Source: an uncultured Pontibacter sp.
GTDB taxonomy: Bacteria > Bacteroidota > Bacteroidia > Cytophagales > Hymenobacteraceae
Direction of reading: 5' to 3'
Length of the DNA: 64,000 bases
NCBI RefSeq assembly: GCF_947492645.1
Contig: NZ_CANLMZ010000003.1
Coordinates: 248,001 to 312,000, forward strand
The notes beneath the pieces were generated by a model. The model made no database searches, was not told the DNA's origin, and was given only the letters and a program-made list of their open reading frames with translations. Made by a program: the position numbers and the translations under genes. Shown piece after piece: positions 9,746-18,182 of this stretch (positions are counted from its first letter, which is position 1; each line of letters opens with the position of its first letter).

Positions 9746-10276
9746 TTATTGGTCTGAGCCCAGAAGTTTGTCTTTTGCCCAGCTGACGGCACTAGACGCC
9801 TTATCAGCATACGTATTGATATCGTTTACTACATCTCCTACATGGTGCCTCTCCCAGAGCGAGCCGAACACTTTGCTGCGCGGCTTGTCTATGTCCAGTA
9901 GCTTTTTTGTGCTCTGAGCAGCTGCCGGGGCATCTTGCTTAAATCCTTTCACCTCGGTAAACACGTAATACTCTTTGTTTAGCAGCACATAAAACTGCTC
10001 TGATTTTGCAGGTCGTATCTGGTAAGCGGCCGAATCTATATCGGTATAGAAGGTAACTTTTTCGCTCTGCCCTGTTACCTGTATTTGCAGGGTGTTGGTT
10101 TTATATTCCGGTTTTATTGTCCAGAGGCCATTTATGAGCGTGCTGCCTATGCGCATACTTACTTTGCTTGAATTGGCTTTCAGGAGCGGGTATCCTTTAT
10201 AGGCGCTTTGCCCAAAAACAGGGGTTAGCAGTAGGGTAAACAAAACAGCAATAGCAAAGGGCTTAAGTATTTTCAT
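9746..10276 (-). CDS. Hypothetical secreted protein
   Basis: Small exported protein of 176 aa that I do not recognise. The ATG at 10276 is preferred over the one five codons upstream because it starts directly with a signal peptide (MKILKPFAIAVLFTLLL, cleavage near FGQ). The mature part is beta-rich with alternating polar and hydrophobic residues (VSMRIGSTLINGLWTIKPEY) and ends in a charged helical tail (VSWAKDKLLGSDQ). No cysteines or catalytic motifs are evident. It converges on the DUF3667 gene. Confidence 0.6.
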   Translation of the reverse strand: MKILKPFAIAVLFTLLLTPVFGQSAYKGYPLLKANSSKVSMRIGSTLINGLWTIKPEYKTNTLQIQVTGQSEKVTFYTDIDSAAYQIRPAKSEQFYVLLNKEYYVFTEVKGFKQDAPAAAQSTKKLLDIDKPRSKVFGSLWERHHVGDVVNDINTYADKASSAVSWAKDKLLGSDQ

Positions 10277-10705
10277 GGCTCGGGTAAACAAAAACAGACA
10301 AATAAATGCAAAGTGCTTATACTTTAGCTACATGGCTGTTATCAATATAATTTAGACATAGCAATTTAACATCTAAATATTAAATTATTAAAATCTAATA
10401 CACTTTTATTCCTTTACCCGCTTTATTCTTATAGCAAATGGCCAGCAGGTAAAGCAAGTATAAAGTCAGCTTTTCACAGCTACGGTCCAAGTCCTTTGCA
10501 CATCAAACCTGCCTAAGCAGTTTCAGATAACTTGCCTCCTACGTAAGGCTCGTGGCGAAAGTATAAACCCTCCAAGCATAAGCAATTATAAAATATAGCT
10601 GCACGAACGCAAAGAAATAAACATTAACCATTACCCTGTAGTGCCGTTCATACATTAAAAGTATAAACAACTATATAGCAAGAGCTTATACTTAGCAAAA
10701 CGACC
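10277..10705. other. Intergenic region rich in AAGTATA/TATACTT
   Basis: 429-bp spacer between divergent genes with no ORF or RNA gene that I can support. It holds five exact heptamers between 10318 and 10693 (two TATACTT at the ends, three AAGTATA between), far above chance for its length. Confidence 0.6.
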
Positions 10706-11827
10706 ATGAGCGCACCAAAGCTACAACAACAGGTAACTGATATATTAGCCACAGCCGATGTTAATATTAACGGGCCCCGCCCATGGGATTTGCAGGTGCA
10801 CGACAACCGCTTTTACAAGCGCATACTTTCTGAGGGTACTTTGGGCCTGGGCGAGTCTTACATGGATGGCTGGTGGGATTGCGAAAGTATAGACCAGTTT
10901 GTGTTTAAGGTGCTGCGGGCTGATTTGTATAAGCAGGCAAAATTAGGCTGGAGATCGGTGCTGCAGGTGCTGCTGGCTAAGTTGCTGAACATGCAGCCTA
11001 AAGGTAAAGCTGCCCGTAATGCCCAACGCCACTACGACATCGGCAATAAACTGTACCAACTGATGCTGGACAAGCGCTTGGTATACAGCTGCGCCTACTG
11101 GCAACAGGCAGACAACCTGGACCAGGCCCAGGAAAACAAGCTAGACCTGATCTGCCGCAAATTATACTTACAGCCGGGCCAGCGTGTACTCGATATTGGC
11201 TGCGGCTGGGGCAGTTTTGCCAAGTATGCCGCCCAAAAGTATGGCGCAGAAGTGGTTGGGGTAACAGTATCTAAAGAGCAGGCGGCACTTGCCCAGGAGT
11301 TGTGCGCAGACTTGCCCATAGAGATAAGGCTACAGGATTACCGCGATGTGAACGAGCAGTTCGACCATGTGGTGTCGGTGGGGATGGTGGAGCATGTAGG
11401 CTACCGCAACCACAGAACTTTTATGCAAACTGCTGCACGCTGCTTAAAAGATGATGGCCTTTTTTTGCTGCACACCATAGGCCACAATTTCTCCAAAACT
11501 TCCGCAGACCCATTTACGGATACGTACATTTTCCCGAATTGCCTGATACCCTCCATTAAACAAACAGGTGCTGCTATGGAGCATATTTTTAAGGTAGAAG
11601 ACTGGCACAATTTCGGCCCATACTACGACCCTACCCTAATGGCTTGGTTCCGTAACTTCGACTGTAACTGGGAGCAACTTGAAGGCGAATACAGCATGCG
11701 CTTTTACCGGATGTGGAAGTACTACCTGCTTTCCAGCGCCGGCTCTTTCAGGGCGCGCAACAACCAATTATGGCAACTTGTGCTATCTAAAAAAGGAATT
11801 GTAGGGGGTTACGAAGCTGTAAGGTAA
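10706..11827 (+). CDS. cfa: Cyclopropane-fatty-acyl-phospholipid synthase
   Basis: Transfers a methylene group from S-adenosylmethionine to unsaturated acyl chains of membrane phospholipids, stiffening the membrane under stress. The protein has 373 aa, close to the E. coli enzyme. The N-terminal domain shows GTLGLGESYMDGWWDC; the Rossmann methyltransferase domain has the SAM motif VLDIGCGWGSFA near residue 160, preceded by HYDIGN.LY and followed by VSVGMVEHVG; the C-terminal part (GPYYDPTLMAWFRNFD) is also family-typical. Monocistronic. Confidence 0.95.
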   Translation: MSAPKLQQQVTDILATADVNINGPRPWDLQVHDNRFYKRILSEGTLGLGESYMDGWWDCESIDQFVFKVLRADLYKQAKLGWRSVLQVLLAKLLNMQPKGKAARNAQRHYDIGNKLYQLMLDKRLVYSCAYWQQADNLDQAQENKLDLICRKLYLQPGQRVLDIGCGWGSFAKYAAQKYGAEVVGVTVSKEQAALAQELCADLPIEIRLQDYRDVNEQFDHVVSVGMVEHVGYRNHRTFMQTAARCLKDDGLFLLHTIGHNFSKTSADPFTDTYIFPNCLIPSIKQTGAAMEHIFKVEDWHNFGPYYDPTLMAWFRNFDCNWEQLEGEYSMRFYRMWKYYLLSSAGSFRARNNQLWQLVLSKKGIVGGYEAVR

Positions 11828-11851
11828 AGTCGGTTTAAGCATTTTATACTT

Positions 11852-12973
11852 TTAGTTACCTGCAGGCTTCAGCTTACCTTTATCTACGCCACCGGCAATC
11901 AGAAGCATAGGCCCAATTAGCGGAGCCAGAAAACGGCCATCCCAATCCGTATACGTTATCATGATCAAACCTGCATTCAGCAAAATAAAACTGCCTAGAA
12001 AAACGAAAAGGGCAGGCTGCTTTTGGATAAAGCCCCACACATTCCTGAACATCAAAGTATAAACTACTGCCAGGAAGCCGACAATGTATAAGTTGTGGCT
12101 GAGCGTATAATACGGCCGGACATCAGAAAACAGAAAAAAGAATTTTGCCAGCGCCAGCCTGAAAAAGTATAAAACATCTGCACTTATCAGCTCATACACC
12201 ACACTTAGCGTGTAGTTGTCGTCCTCATACGTCAGATTATTATCCGGGCTGATTGTAAGGCCATTGTACCCGCATATTATCTCTCCGTTTAAGTACGACA
12301 GTTTAAAAAACTCCACGAAGGCAGCAATATTGGAATTAAGGAAAAACAAAAGGCCTACTGCAGCCACCCCCGTAGCCCCTATCAACAACTTGGCTACATA
12401 CTTATTTGTGTGCCAGGCATACACTATAAAGTAAAGCACAAGCGAGCCAGCCAATAAAAAGCCATTCGGCCGGAGCAACACCGTAAAAACCAGCAAGGGC
12501 AGCACCGCCAGCAACAATAATTTTTTAGCGTTGCTTTTGTAGAGCAGGTATGCAAAAATCAGGATGCAGCTTATAAAAAGCGACTCTGTCAGGATGTAGG
12601 TGTTCCATAGCTGCACCTGGTAACTTGTACCAAACAAAAATGCGATAACAAAAGCACGTGCCAGGCTTCCACTTAGCTCAAAAACAGCCTGAAACAGACA
12701 GTAAAGGGCAGCAAAAGCCACAATTACCTGCAGCAGCACAACGGCTGCATAACCTGTGCCTGAAACATGGGCTAAAAAAATAACCACACAGTAAGCCGCG
12801 TACCAATTTACATATCCGCCTGGCCATACCCCTGCCTCCAGCTCTTTGGCAAACCAGATGTAACGGGTAGAGTCGTACATTATCTTCACGCCAAACTTAT
12901 AGTGCAAAAGCACCTGGACCAGCAAAAAAGAGAGGCCCAGCACAAGCAAACAATTACGCCTGGAGAGTAGCAT
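11852..12973 (-). CDS. GT-C-like polytopic membrane protein (ArnT/PMT-type glycosyltransferase candidate)
   Basis: About ten membrane helices in 373 aa. The ATG at 12973 is chosen because the first helix (CLLVLGLSFLLVQ) starts there; the frame extends upstream to 13102 without protein-like character. Features suggesting a GT-C fold are the loop motif MYDSTRYIWFAKELEAG after helix 1 (acidic residue in the first extracytoplasmic loop), TESLF and RPNGF further along. These are general GT-C hallmarks, so activity is inference. It is divergent from a GT2 enzyme of the polyprenol-phosphate glycosyltransferase kind, which could supply a lipid-linked sugar donor. Confidence 0.6.
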   Translation of the reverse strand: MLLSRRNCLLVLGLSFLLVQVLLHYKFGVKIMYDSTRYIWFAKELEAGVWPGGYVNWYAAYCVVIFLAHVSGTGYAAVVLLQVIVAFAALYCLFQAVFELSGSLARAFVIAFLFGTSYQVQLWNTYILTESLFISCILIFAYLLYKSNAKKLLLLAVLPLLVFTVLLRPNGFLLAGSLVLYFIVYAWHTNKYVAKLLIGATGVAAVGLLFFLNSNIAAFVEFFKLSYLNGEIICGYNGLTISPDNNLTYEDDNYTLSVVYELISADVLYFFRLALAKFFFLFSDVRPYYTLSHNLYIVGFLAVVYTLMFRNVWGFIQKQPALFVFLGSFILLNAGLIMITYTDWDGRFLAPLIGPMLLIAGGVDKGKLKPAGN

Positions 12974-13112
12974 GTTACGGTTTTGCAGCAAGTAAGCAGG
13001 TAATGCTTTCAAGGGATAGCAGGTTTTTGTAAATAAGACTACAAGTATACTTTTTTTGCTGCACTTACCGGCTTCTTTTCTTTTGTGCGTGCTGCAACTC
13101 ACCAGAAGCTTC

Positions 13113-13120
13113 TATATTTG
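13113..13120 (+). promoter_or_regulatory. Candidate Bacteroidota -7 box for the GT2 gene
   Basis: TATATTTG matches TAnnTTTG exactly, 35 nt upstream of the ATG at 13156. No clear TTTG lies 19 nt further upstream, so support is partial. Confidence 0.35.
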
Positions 13121-13155
13121 TAGTAGTGCAATAGTATGCTTGCCAACACCCAGTT

Positions 13156-13899
13156 ATGTATAAAGGTAAAAAAGTTGTAGTTGTAATGCCTGCTTACAAT
13201 GCAGAAAAAACGCTGGCACAAACCCACAGCGAACTGGACTTTACAATTATAGATGACCTTATACTTGTTGATGATAACAGCACCGACCAGACCGCTAAGA
13301 TAGCCGCCAGGTTAGGAATAAAGCACTTTATCAGGCACGACTACAACAAAGGCTACGGAGGCAACCAGAAAACCTGCTACGACAAGGCCTTAAGCTTAGG
13401 CGGCGACATTGTTGTGATGCTGCACCCGGACTATCAATACTCGCCTAAACTTATACCCACTTTGGTAACTTATATTAGCAGCGGGCTTTACGATGCGGTT
13501 TTTGCGTCGCGCATATTGGGTAAAGGCGCTCTAAGAGGAGGAATGCCGCTATACAAATACATTGCAAACAGGGCATTAACTTTTATTCAGAATATCCTGA
13601 TGGGGCAAAAACTGTCTGAGTACCATACCGGTTACAGGGCTTACTCAAGAGAGGTGCTGGAGTCGGTTAACTACCATGCAAATTCAGACGACTTTATTTT
13701 TGATAACGAGATCGTTGCGCAGATTTTTGCGAGAGGCTACGAAATTGCCGAGATCACGTGCCCTACAAGGTACAACGGCGACAGTTCTTCTATCGGTTTT
13801 TTTAAAAGTGTAAAGTATGGGGTTGGTGTCCTGAATGTGTCGATCAGGTACTTTTTGCATAAAAACCGCCTACTTACCTGGAGTAAACTAACAGCTTAA
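13156..13899 (+). CDS. Glycosyltransferase family 2 (polyprenol-phosphate sugar transferase-like)
   Basis: Cytoplasmic GT-A fold enzyme of 247 aa. The nucleotide-sugar binding start is VVVMPAYNAEKTL, followed by LVDDNSTDQT (near residue 37-45) and a metal-binding acidic motif in MLHPDYQY. The sequence ends without membrane helices, with a conserved C-terminal stretch around SSIGFFKSVKYG. Length and motifs match dolichol/undecaprenol-phosphate mannose- or glucose-transferase-like GT2 proteins. It sits head-to-head with the GT-C-like gene, which supports a role in making a lipid-linked sugar. Confidence 0.85.
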   Translation: MYKGKKVVVVMPAYNAEKTLAQTHSELDFTIIDDLILVDDNSTDQTAKIAARLGIKHFIRHDYNKGYGGNQKTCYDKALSLGGDIVVMLHPDYQYSPKLIPTLVTYISSGLYDAVFASRILGKGALRGGMPLYKYIANRALTFIQNILMGQKLSEYHTGYRAYSREVLESVNYHANSDDFIFDNEIVAQIFARGYEIAEITCPTRYNGDSSSIGFFKSVKYGVGVLNVSIRYFLHKNRLLTWSKLTA

Positions 13900-14073
13900 T
13901 TTTGCATTAATGCGTGACGCCTTTTCTGCAGCCAAGTATAGCGGCAAATCCTGATCTAAGGTGCAGTATCGGCATCTTTCTAATATTTATTGCGCCGGCA
14001 CATTCTGCTTTTCCTTACACGCTGCTACAGGTAAAACCTGAGTTCTACTAGCAACCACATGCGCCCCCGAAGC

Positions 14074-14154
14074 TTACCCAAACACAAATTCGATTCTGGA
14101 GATAAAAGCCAGTAACAGCAGGAGTTTTAAAGCAGGCACAAGGTATCTTTTCAT
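14074..14154 (-). CDS. Possible 26-aa hydrophobic peptide
   Basis: ATG at 14154 encodes MKRYLVPALKLLLLLAFISR and a few more residues (EFVFG), a basic start followed by one membrane helix. The frame is open upstream to 14274 but that part is not convincing. Nothing beyond composition supports translation, so this is a weak candidate for a small membrane peptide or a decayed signal sequence. Confidence 0.2.
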   Translation of the reverse strand: MKRYLVPALKLLLLLAFISRIEFVFG

Positions 14155-14525
14155 GATAAGTATAGATAAAAGTATAACTGAACAGCTAAGCCAGCATGCT
14201 GGCAGATCAGCGTTTAAATATACTTCTGGCACTTGCCCAAATAATAGGAATAAAATTAAAGGAAGGTAACACAAGCTGTTACGAATATTGCACTACATAC
14301 AGCACCCAAAAAGCAAGAGATACAAATAATACTAATATCAGAAAATATGAATAGTTATATTATTCAAGAACTCACTCTCCTAAACCTGCAACCAAAGTAA
14401 CATATTCGCCCATATTAAACTAAAGTATAATCCTGTCATATTTATACTTCCTCCAACTTAAAGCATCAAAAAAAGGCGATCTAAATTGCACTGATATTAC
14501 CATACTTTACAAACTGGCAACATCC

Positions 14526-14569
14526 AAAAAAAGCCTGACTGCAGCAGTTGCTGCCACAGCCAGGCCTTA
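14526..14569 (-). terminator. Intrinsic terminator after the M36 protease gene
   Basis: On the minus strand, GCCTGGCTGTGGC and its imperfect complement form a stem around a short loop, followed by a run of seven T (AAAAAAA at 14526-14532 on the plus strand). It lies 30 nt past the M36 stop codon. Confidence 0.65.
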
Positions 14570-14600
14570 GGGTAATTATGAAAAGTTATAAGTTAATAAC

Positions 14601-17600
14601 CTACTTCATCAGAAGCATGGTACCGGAACGTGTGGTGTTGCCGTTTACAATCTTGTAGATGTAAACGCCACTTTCCTTTCCTGCTGCTTTAAAGCTATGG
14701 TTATAGGTAGCACCCTGTTCAGCGTTTCCTTCAAACAGCGTCTCTACTTCGCGGCCTGTCAGGTCGTATACTTTTAGTACCGTATACCCCGACTCTCTGG
14801 CTTTAAAGCTGATAGTAGTGCTCTCAGAGAATGGGTTAGGGTAGCTAAGTATAAACTCACCATCTACGGCTTTTACCAGGTCTGATGCTGCCATTGCTGA
14901 TGTTGTTGTAGCTACCAGGCCACAATTGCCAAGGCTATCGCCGTGACCGAGGTGTGCTGCAACTGCGCTTTGAGCCACTACATTCATTTTACCGTTATGG
15001 CAAAGTATGATTTTTGTGTTTTTGCTGTTGCCCGGAGTTTCGCGCACCTCAATTACCTCGATCGTTACAGAAGCTGTTCTCGTGCAGCCATCGCCATTTA
15101 CGGCAGTAACTGTAAACGCATAGTTACCGGCAGCTGTTGGCCTAAACACAGGGTTTGCTATTGTTGCATCGCTTAGGCCTGTTGCCGGGCTCCAGGTATA
15201 CGTAAAGCTTGGGTCGCCGCTTGCAGCAAGCGTAACACTTTGGGCGCCGTAGCCTAAGTAAATTGTGGTAGCATTGCCGCCAGTATACACATCAGACGAC
15301 GGTGTAACAGTAATTTCAGGGGCCTCGCAAGCATAAACCGGCGGTAGGTCATAAGCTTCGACTTGGTCTGCTCTGCTGGCGCTTGAGCCTTGGGTGGCGC
15401 TAAAGCCCAGGCCTCTTTTTGCGAACGCTCTCCAGATAAGCTCCTGGTTAGCTCCGCCGTTGTTAAGCTCATCTGCTAACAGAATGGCATTACGGCCATC
15501 TACAAAACCAGGACGGCAAGGCTGCAGTTTCAGTCCGTCTATTACCAGCTGCATGGCCATGTTGTTACCGCCATTGCCGTTATAAATGTCCTCATCATAG
15601 CTATACTTGTCTATCAGGTCCCATGTCATGTCCCAGAGCATCGTAGACCACACAAAGCCGATACCATGCGGCTGGCTGATAGTGGCGCTATTTGTGGCCG
15701 CGTATGTATAGCCATTTACCCCGAAGTTGGTGCTGTAAGGCGCTGGCCTGATACCGTTGCCAGTAGTAGGCTGGTGACTTACATAGGTGCCTATGCCTCT
15801 TACATTGTCTCTTTTATCTCCTGGCTTCATGGTCATCATCAGGCCAAACCAATCGCTCCAGCCCTCACCCATTTGCTCTGCGTTGCCAAGGCAGTTTACA
15901 AGCAGGCGGCCACCTGTCAGGCGGTTAGATATACCATGGCCATACTCGTGCACGATAATGCCGTTATCAAAATCTCCATCCAGTTCTGGGCCAGAGCCAT
16001 CATCTTTCAGCAGCACAGTTACTTCCTGGTTGCTTTCGAGTTGCGCTTTTATACTTGCCCCGGTTTCATCGCTAACCATTACAGACGAGATAAGGATCTG
16101 ATCGGAAGGTATAGCCCCTGCCCCCATTGATATAGGAGCACCTGGTGCATTGTTGATCACCACCACAACAATAGCCCCCGCCTGCTGCGCATTATATACT
16201 TTAAGGCTAAAATCGCAGGCGCCTCTGTACAATACTGCGATGTTGCCTGCTACGGCCTCTGCGTTTGTAAGCGTGCCGCAGCCTTCGTTAGGATTAGTGG
16301 ATGTTCCGCCGATACCCTCTCCCATCACAAGCTTACCAGAGACAGGAGTTGAGGTTAACCTTGGGCCAAAAGCAGCCTGAACGGCCGGGTAGCTGCCAGC
16401 TATACTTGCCGGCGCTGCTATTCTGAACATATTCTGGTCTGGCAAGCCGCTCCACAGGTACATCTGCATTCTTGGGCGCTGGCCTTCTGGTGTAGTGGCA
16501 AAGTTGGCGTTGTTTCTGGTAGCCAGAATATTCCTGCTATCCTGTGCTTCGGCCATTACATGGTCACCAGCCGTACCACCTTTTCCAAAGTTATCAGCCT
16601 GGAAGTTGCCGCTTGCCTCATCAAAGCCATACTGGTACCACACATCATGGATCAGGTTGTTCCAGTAAAACAGGTTGGCAATGGCTGCGTCACGGTAGGC
16701 AACCGGCTCTTGCGTAAAATCAACCTCAAAATCAAAAACAAGGCTGTTACCGCCATCCGGGCTGTAGCCGTAAACTTCTTGGGCAGCGCCATTATAGCCG
16801 GTATTATTCGGGTCTTCGTAAGCAAAAACGTTATTGCCTCTTGTAGTTAAGTAAGTGTTAGCCCCAACAGTATGCCACCCGGACGGCGAAGCCACAGGAT
16901 CTGCCGAAGCATTGCTGATGTGCACTCTGCTGCCGTGGCTCGGGCTTTCGGCCGGCATTGGGTACACGTTGTAGTAATTTGACGTAAGCGGTGCGGCAGC
17001 CACAATGGCTTCAGGCGCATAAGGCGCAGTTAAGGCTGCATCAAGCATATGGCTCTCATGGAGGGCTCTGCCCCCGGGTCCGTTATTCTCAAAATTGCAA
17101 TGCGCCACAAGGTTGTCTTTGTCTAATACCTGTCCTGAACCAGCATCAAGCCTGAGCAGCCAGTAATTCATGGCATCTGTCATGTAAATGGCAACTTCCC
17201 AAGCCAGTCTTAGCTCACCGTCTTCCATTGGCTGGTAAATAAGCTTGGCAGTAATGGGCTCTAAGGAGATGCCGCCTGTCGAGAAAGTCACTTCCTTGTT
17301 AGCTTCATTGCTTCTTTCCTGCACTTTAAGGGGCTCCCTGAGCGGCGTATTCAGATACCTGGCCGCAGCCAATACAGCCGCCTCAGCATCCATCTGGGCA
17401 GACCTGCTTGCTTTTAGCTTTTTACCAACTTCTTTGTGAAAGCGGTTACCCATCGAGATCACTTTTCCCTCCTTGTCAATGCTCATGTTGGTAACGGCCC
17501 CATGTATTTCAATACCTTGGTGCAGCTGCTTAATGTAGTAGTGCTTTACGCCTTTCTTTCTGCTTTCTGTTTCGCTGCTCAGCTCCAGCTCCGCAATGTC

Positions 17601-17765
17601 ATCATCTGTCACATTAAGTTTTTGCTTGTTCTTTTTCATGTGGTCGAGGGCCACCTGCGGCACCTGTTTCTTACCGGACTTACCCTGGCCATAAGAAACA
17701 TAACCACCTGAAAGGAATGCGACGAGCAGCATAAGCCGCAGCAAGGATTGTACATGTCTTTTCAT
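14601..17765 (-). CDS. Secreted M36 (fungalysin) metalloprotease with PA domain and T9SS sorting domain
   Basis: Large exoprotease of 1054 aa. Order: signal peptide (MKRHVQSLLRLMLLVAFLSGG); FTP/PepSY-like propeptide (about 30-240); M36 catalytic part with an inserted PA domain (about 480-590); zinc site IIVHEYGHGISNRL near residue 603 (HExxH); a PKD-like domain (about 820-905); a short Cys/His motif ILCHNGK...HLGHGDSLGNC (about 918-948); and a C-terminal type IX sorting domain beginning SYPNPFSESTTISF and ending GVYIYKIVNGN. The zinc site and full length indicate an active zymogen. The sorting domain predicts outer-membrane translocation by T9SS. It is monocistronic with its own terminator. 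Confidence 0.93.
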   Translation of the reverse strand: MKRHVQSLLRLMLLVAFLSGGYVSYGQGKSGKKQVPQVALDHMKKNKQKLNVTDDDIAELELSSETESRKKGVKHYYIKQLHQGIEIHGAVTNMSIDKEGKVISMGNRFHKEVGKKLKASRSAQMDAEAAVLAAARYLNTPLREPLKVQERSNEANKEVTFSTGGISLEPITAKLIYQPMEDGELRLAWEVAIYMTDAMNYWLLRLDAGSGQVLDKDNLVAHCNFENNGPGGRALHESHMLDAALTAPYAPEAIVAAAPLTSNYYNVYPMPAESPSHGSRVHISNASADPVASPSGWHTVGANTYLTTRGNNVFAYEDPNNTGYNGAAQEVYGYSPDGGNSLVFDFEVDFTQEPVAYRDAAIANLFYWNNLIHDVWYQYGFDEASGNFQADNFGKGGTAGDHVMAEAQDSRNILATRNNANFATTPEGQRPRMQMYLWSGLPDQNMFRIAAPASIAGSYPAVQAAFGPRLTSTPVSGKLVMGEGIGGTSTNPNEGCGTLTNAEAVAGNIAVLYRGACDFSLKVYNAQQAGAIVVVVINNAPGAPISMGAGAIPSDQILISSVMVSDETGASIKAQLESNQEVTVLLKDDGSGPELDGDFDNGIIVHEYGHGISNRLTGGRLLVNCLGNAEQMGEGWSDWFGLMMTMKPGDKRDNVRGIGTYVSHQPTTGNGIRPAPYSTNFGVNGYTYAATNSATISQPHGIGFVWSTMLWDMTWDLIDKYSYDEDIYNGNGGNNMAMQLVIDGLKLQPCRPGFVDGRNAILLADELNNGGANQELIWRAFAKRGLGFSATQGSSASRADQVEAYDLPPVYACEAPEITVTPSSDVYTGGNATTIYLGYGAQSVTLAASGDPSFTYTWSPATGLSDATIANPVFRPTAAGNYAFTVTAVNGDGCTRTASVTIEVIEVRETPGNSKNTKIILCHNGKMNVVAQSAVAAHLGHGDSLGNCGLVATTTSAMAASDLVKAVDGEFILSYPNPFSESTTISFKARESGYTVLKVYDLTGREVETLFEGNAEQGATYNHSFKAAGKESGVYIYKIVNGNTTRSGTMLLMK

Positions 17766-18182
17766 TCTGTTTTTGATTATAGGTTTAACAATAGTGGCTG
17801 GAAGGCGCTAACTGTCGCACAGAATAATTTAACTACCTAAACCTAAACACATTAAATATCTAAAAACAGGAAGAACTGCAGTTTAAGGTAACGCTGCCTA
17901 ATCACCGCCTCAAATCATAAAACATTGCATTTCAGGGTTCTAAGAAAGGTACAGGTGCTATAGTCCTATATCAAAATTCTTAAACGTAACATTATAAAGT
18001 TTATATACTTTATAGGCATTTTACAAAAATAAACAAGGAGGTAGCTTCTAAACTCAGGATCATACTTAAACCTGCAGCATACACCTGGTGTTATACTGCA
18101 GCAATGCGGTGGATAACCCTATGGAAAACTACTGGAAAAATAGCACTCCCATCTGAGCTTCAGATTGATTATCTTTGTAGTA
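17766..18182. other. Intergenic region between M36 protease and dnaX (divergent)
   Basis: 417 bp, AT-rich, without a credible ORF. On the plus strand TATCTTTG (18170-18177) matches the -7 consensus but lies only 5 nt before the dnaX ATG, so it would give an almost leaderless transcript. On the minus strand the complement of TATTTTTG is at 18024-18031. Neither has a matching -33 box. Confidence 0.4.

Larger units (their letters stand above)
13900..14600. other. Long intergenic region
   Basis: About 700 bp between the GT2 gene and the end of the M36 gene. It contains a tiny membrane-peptide ORF (14074-14154), the M36 terminator at 14526-14569, and at least six AAGTATA/TATACTT heptamers (for example at 13934, 14158, 14170, 14219 and 14442). 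No tRNA or other RNA gene was recognised. Confidence 0.5.

Noticed and set aside
15666..16130. 154-codon plus-strand ORF opposite the M36 protease
   Set aside because: Overlaps the zinc site and catalytic region of the real gene in antisense; no domain features.
18170..18177. TATCTTTG as dnaX promoter
   Set aside because: It would start transcription at or after the ATG, and no -33 box is 19 nt upstream; mentioned only in the spacer entry.
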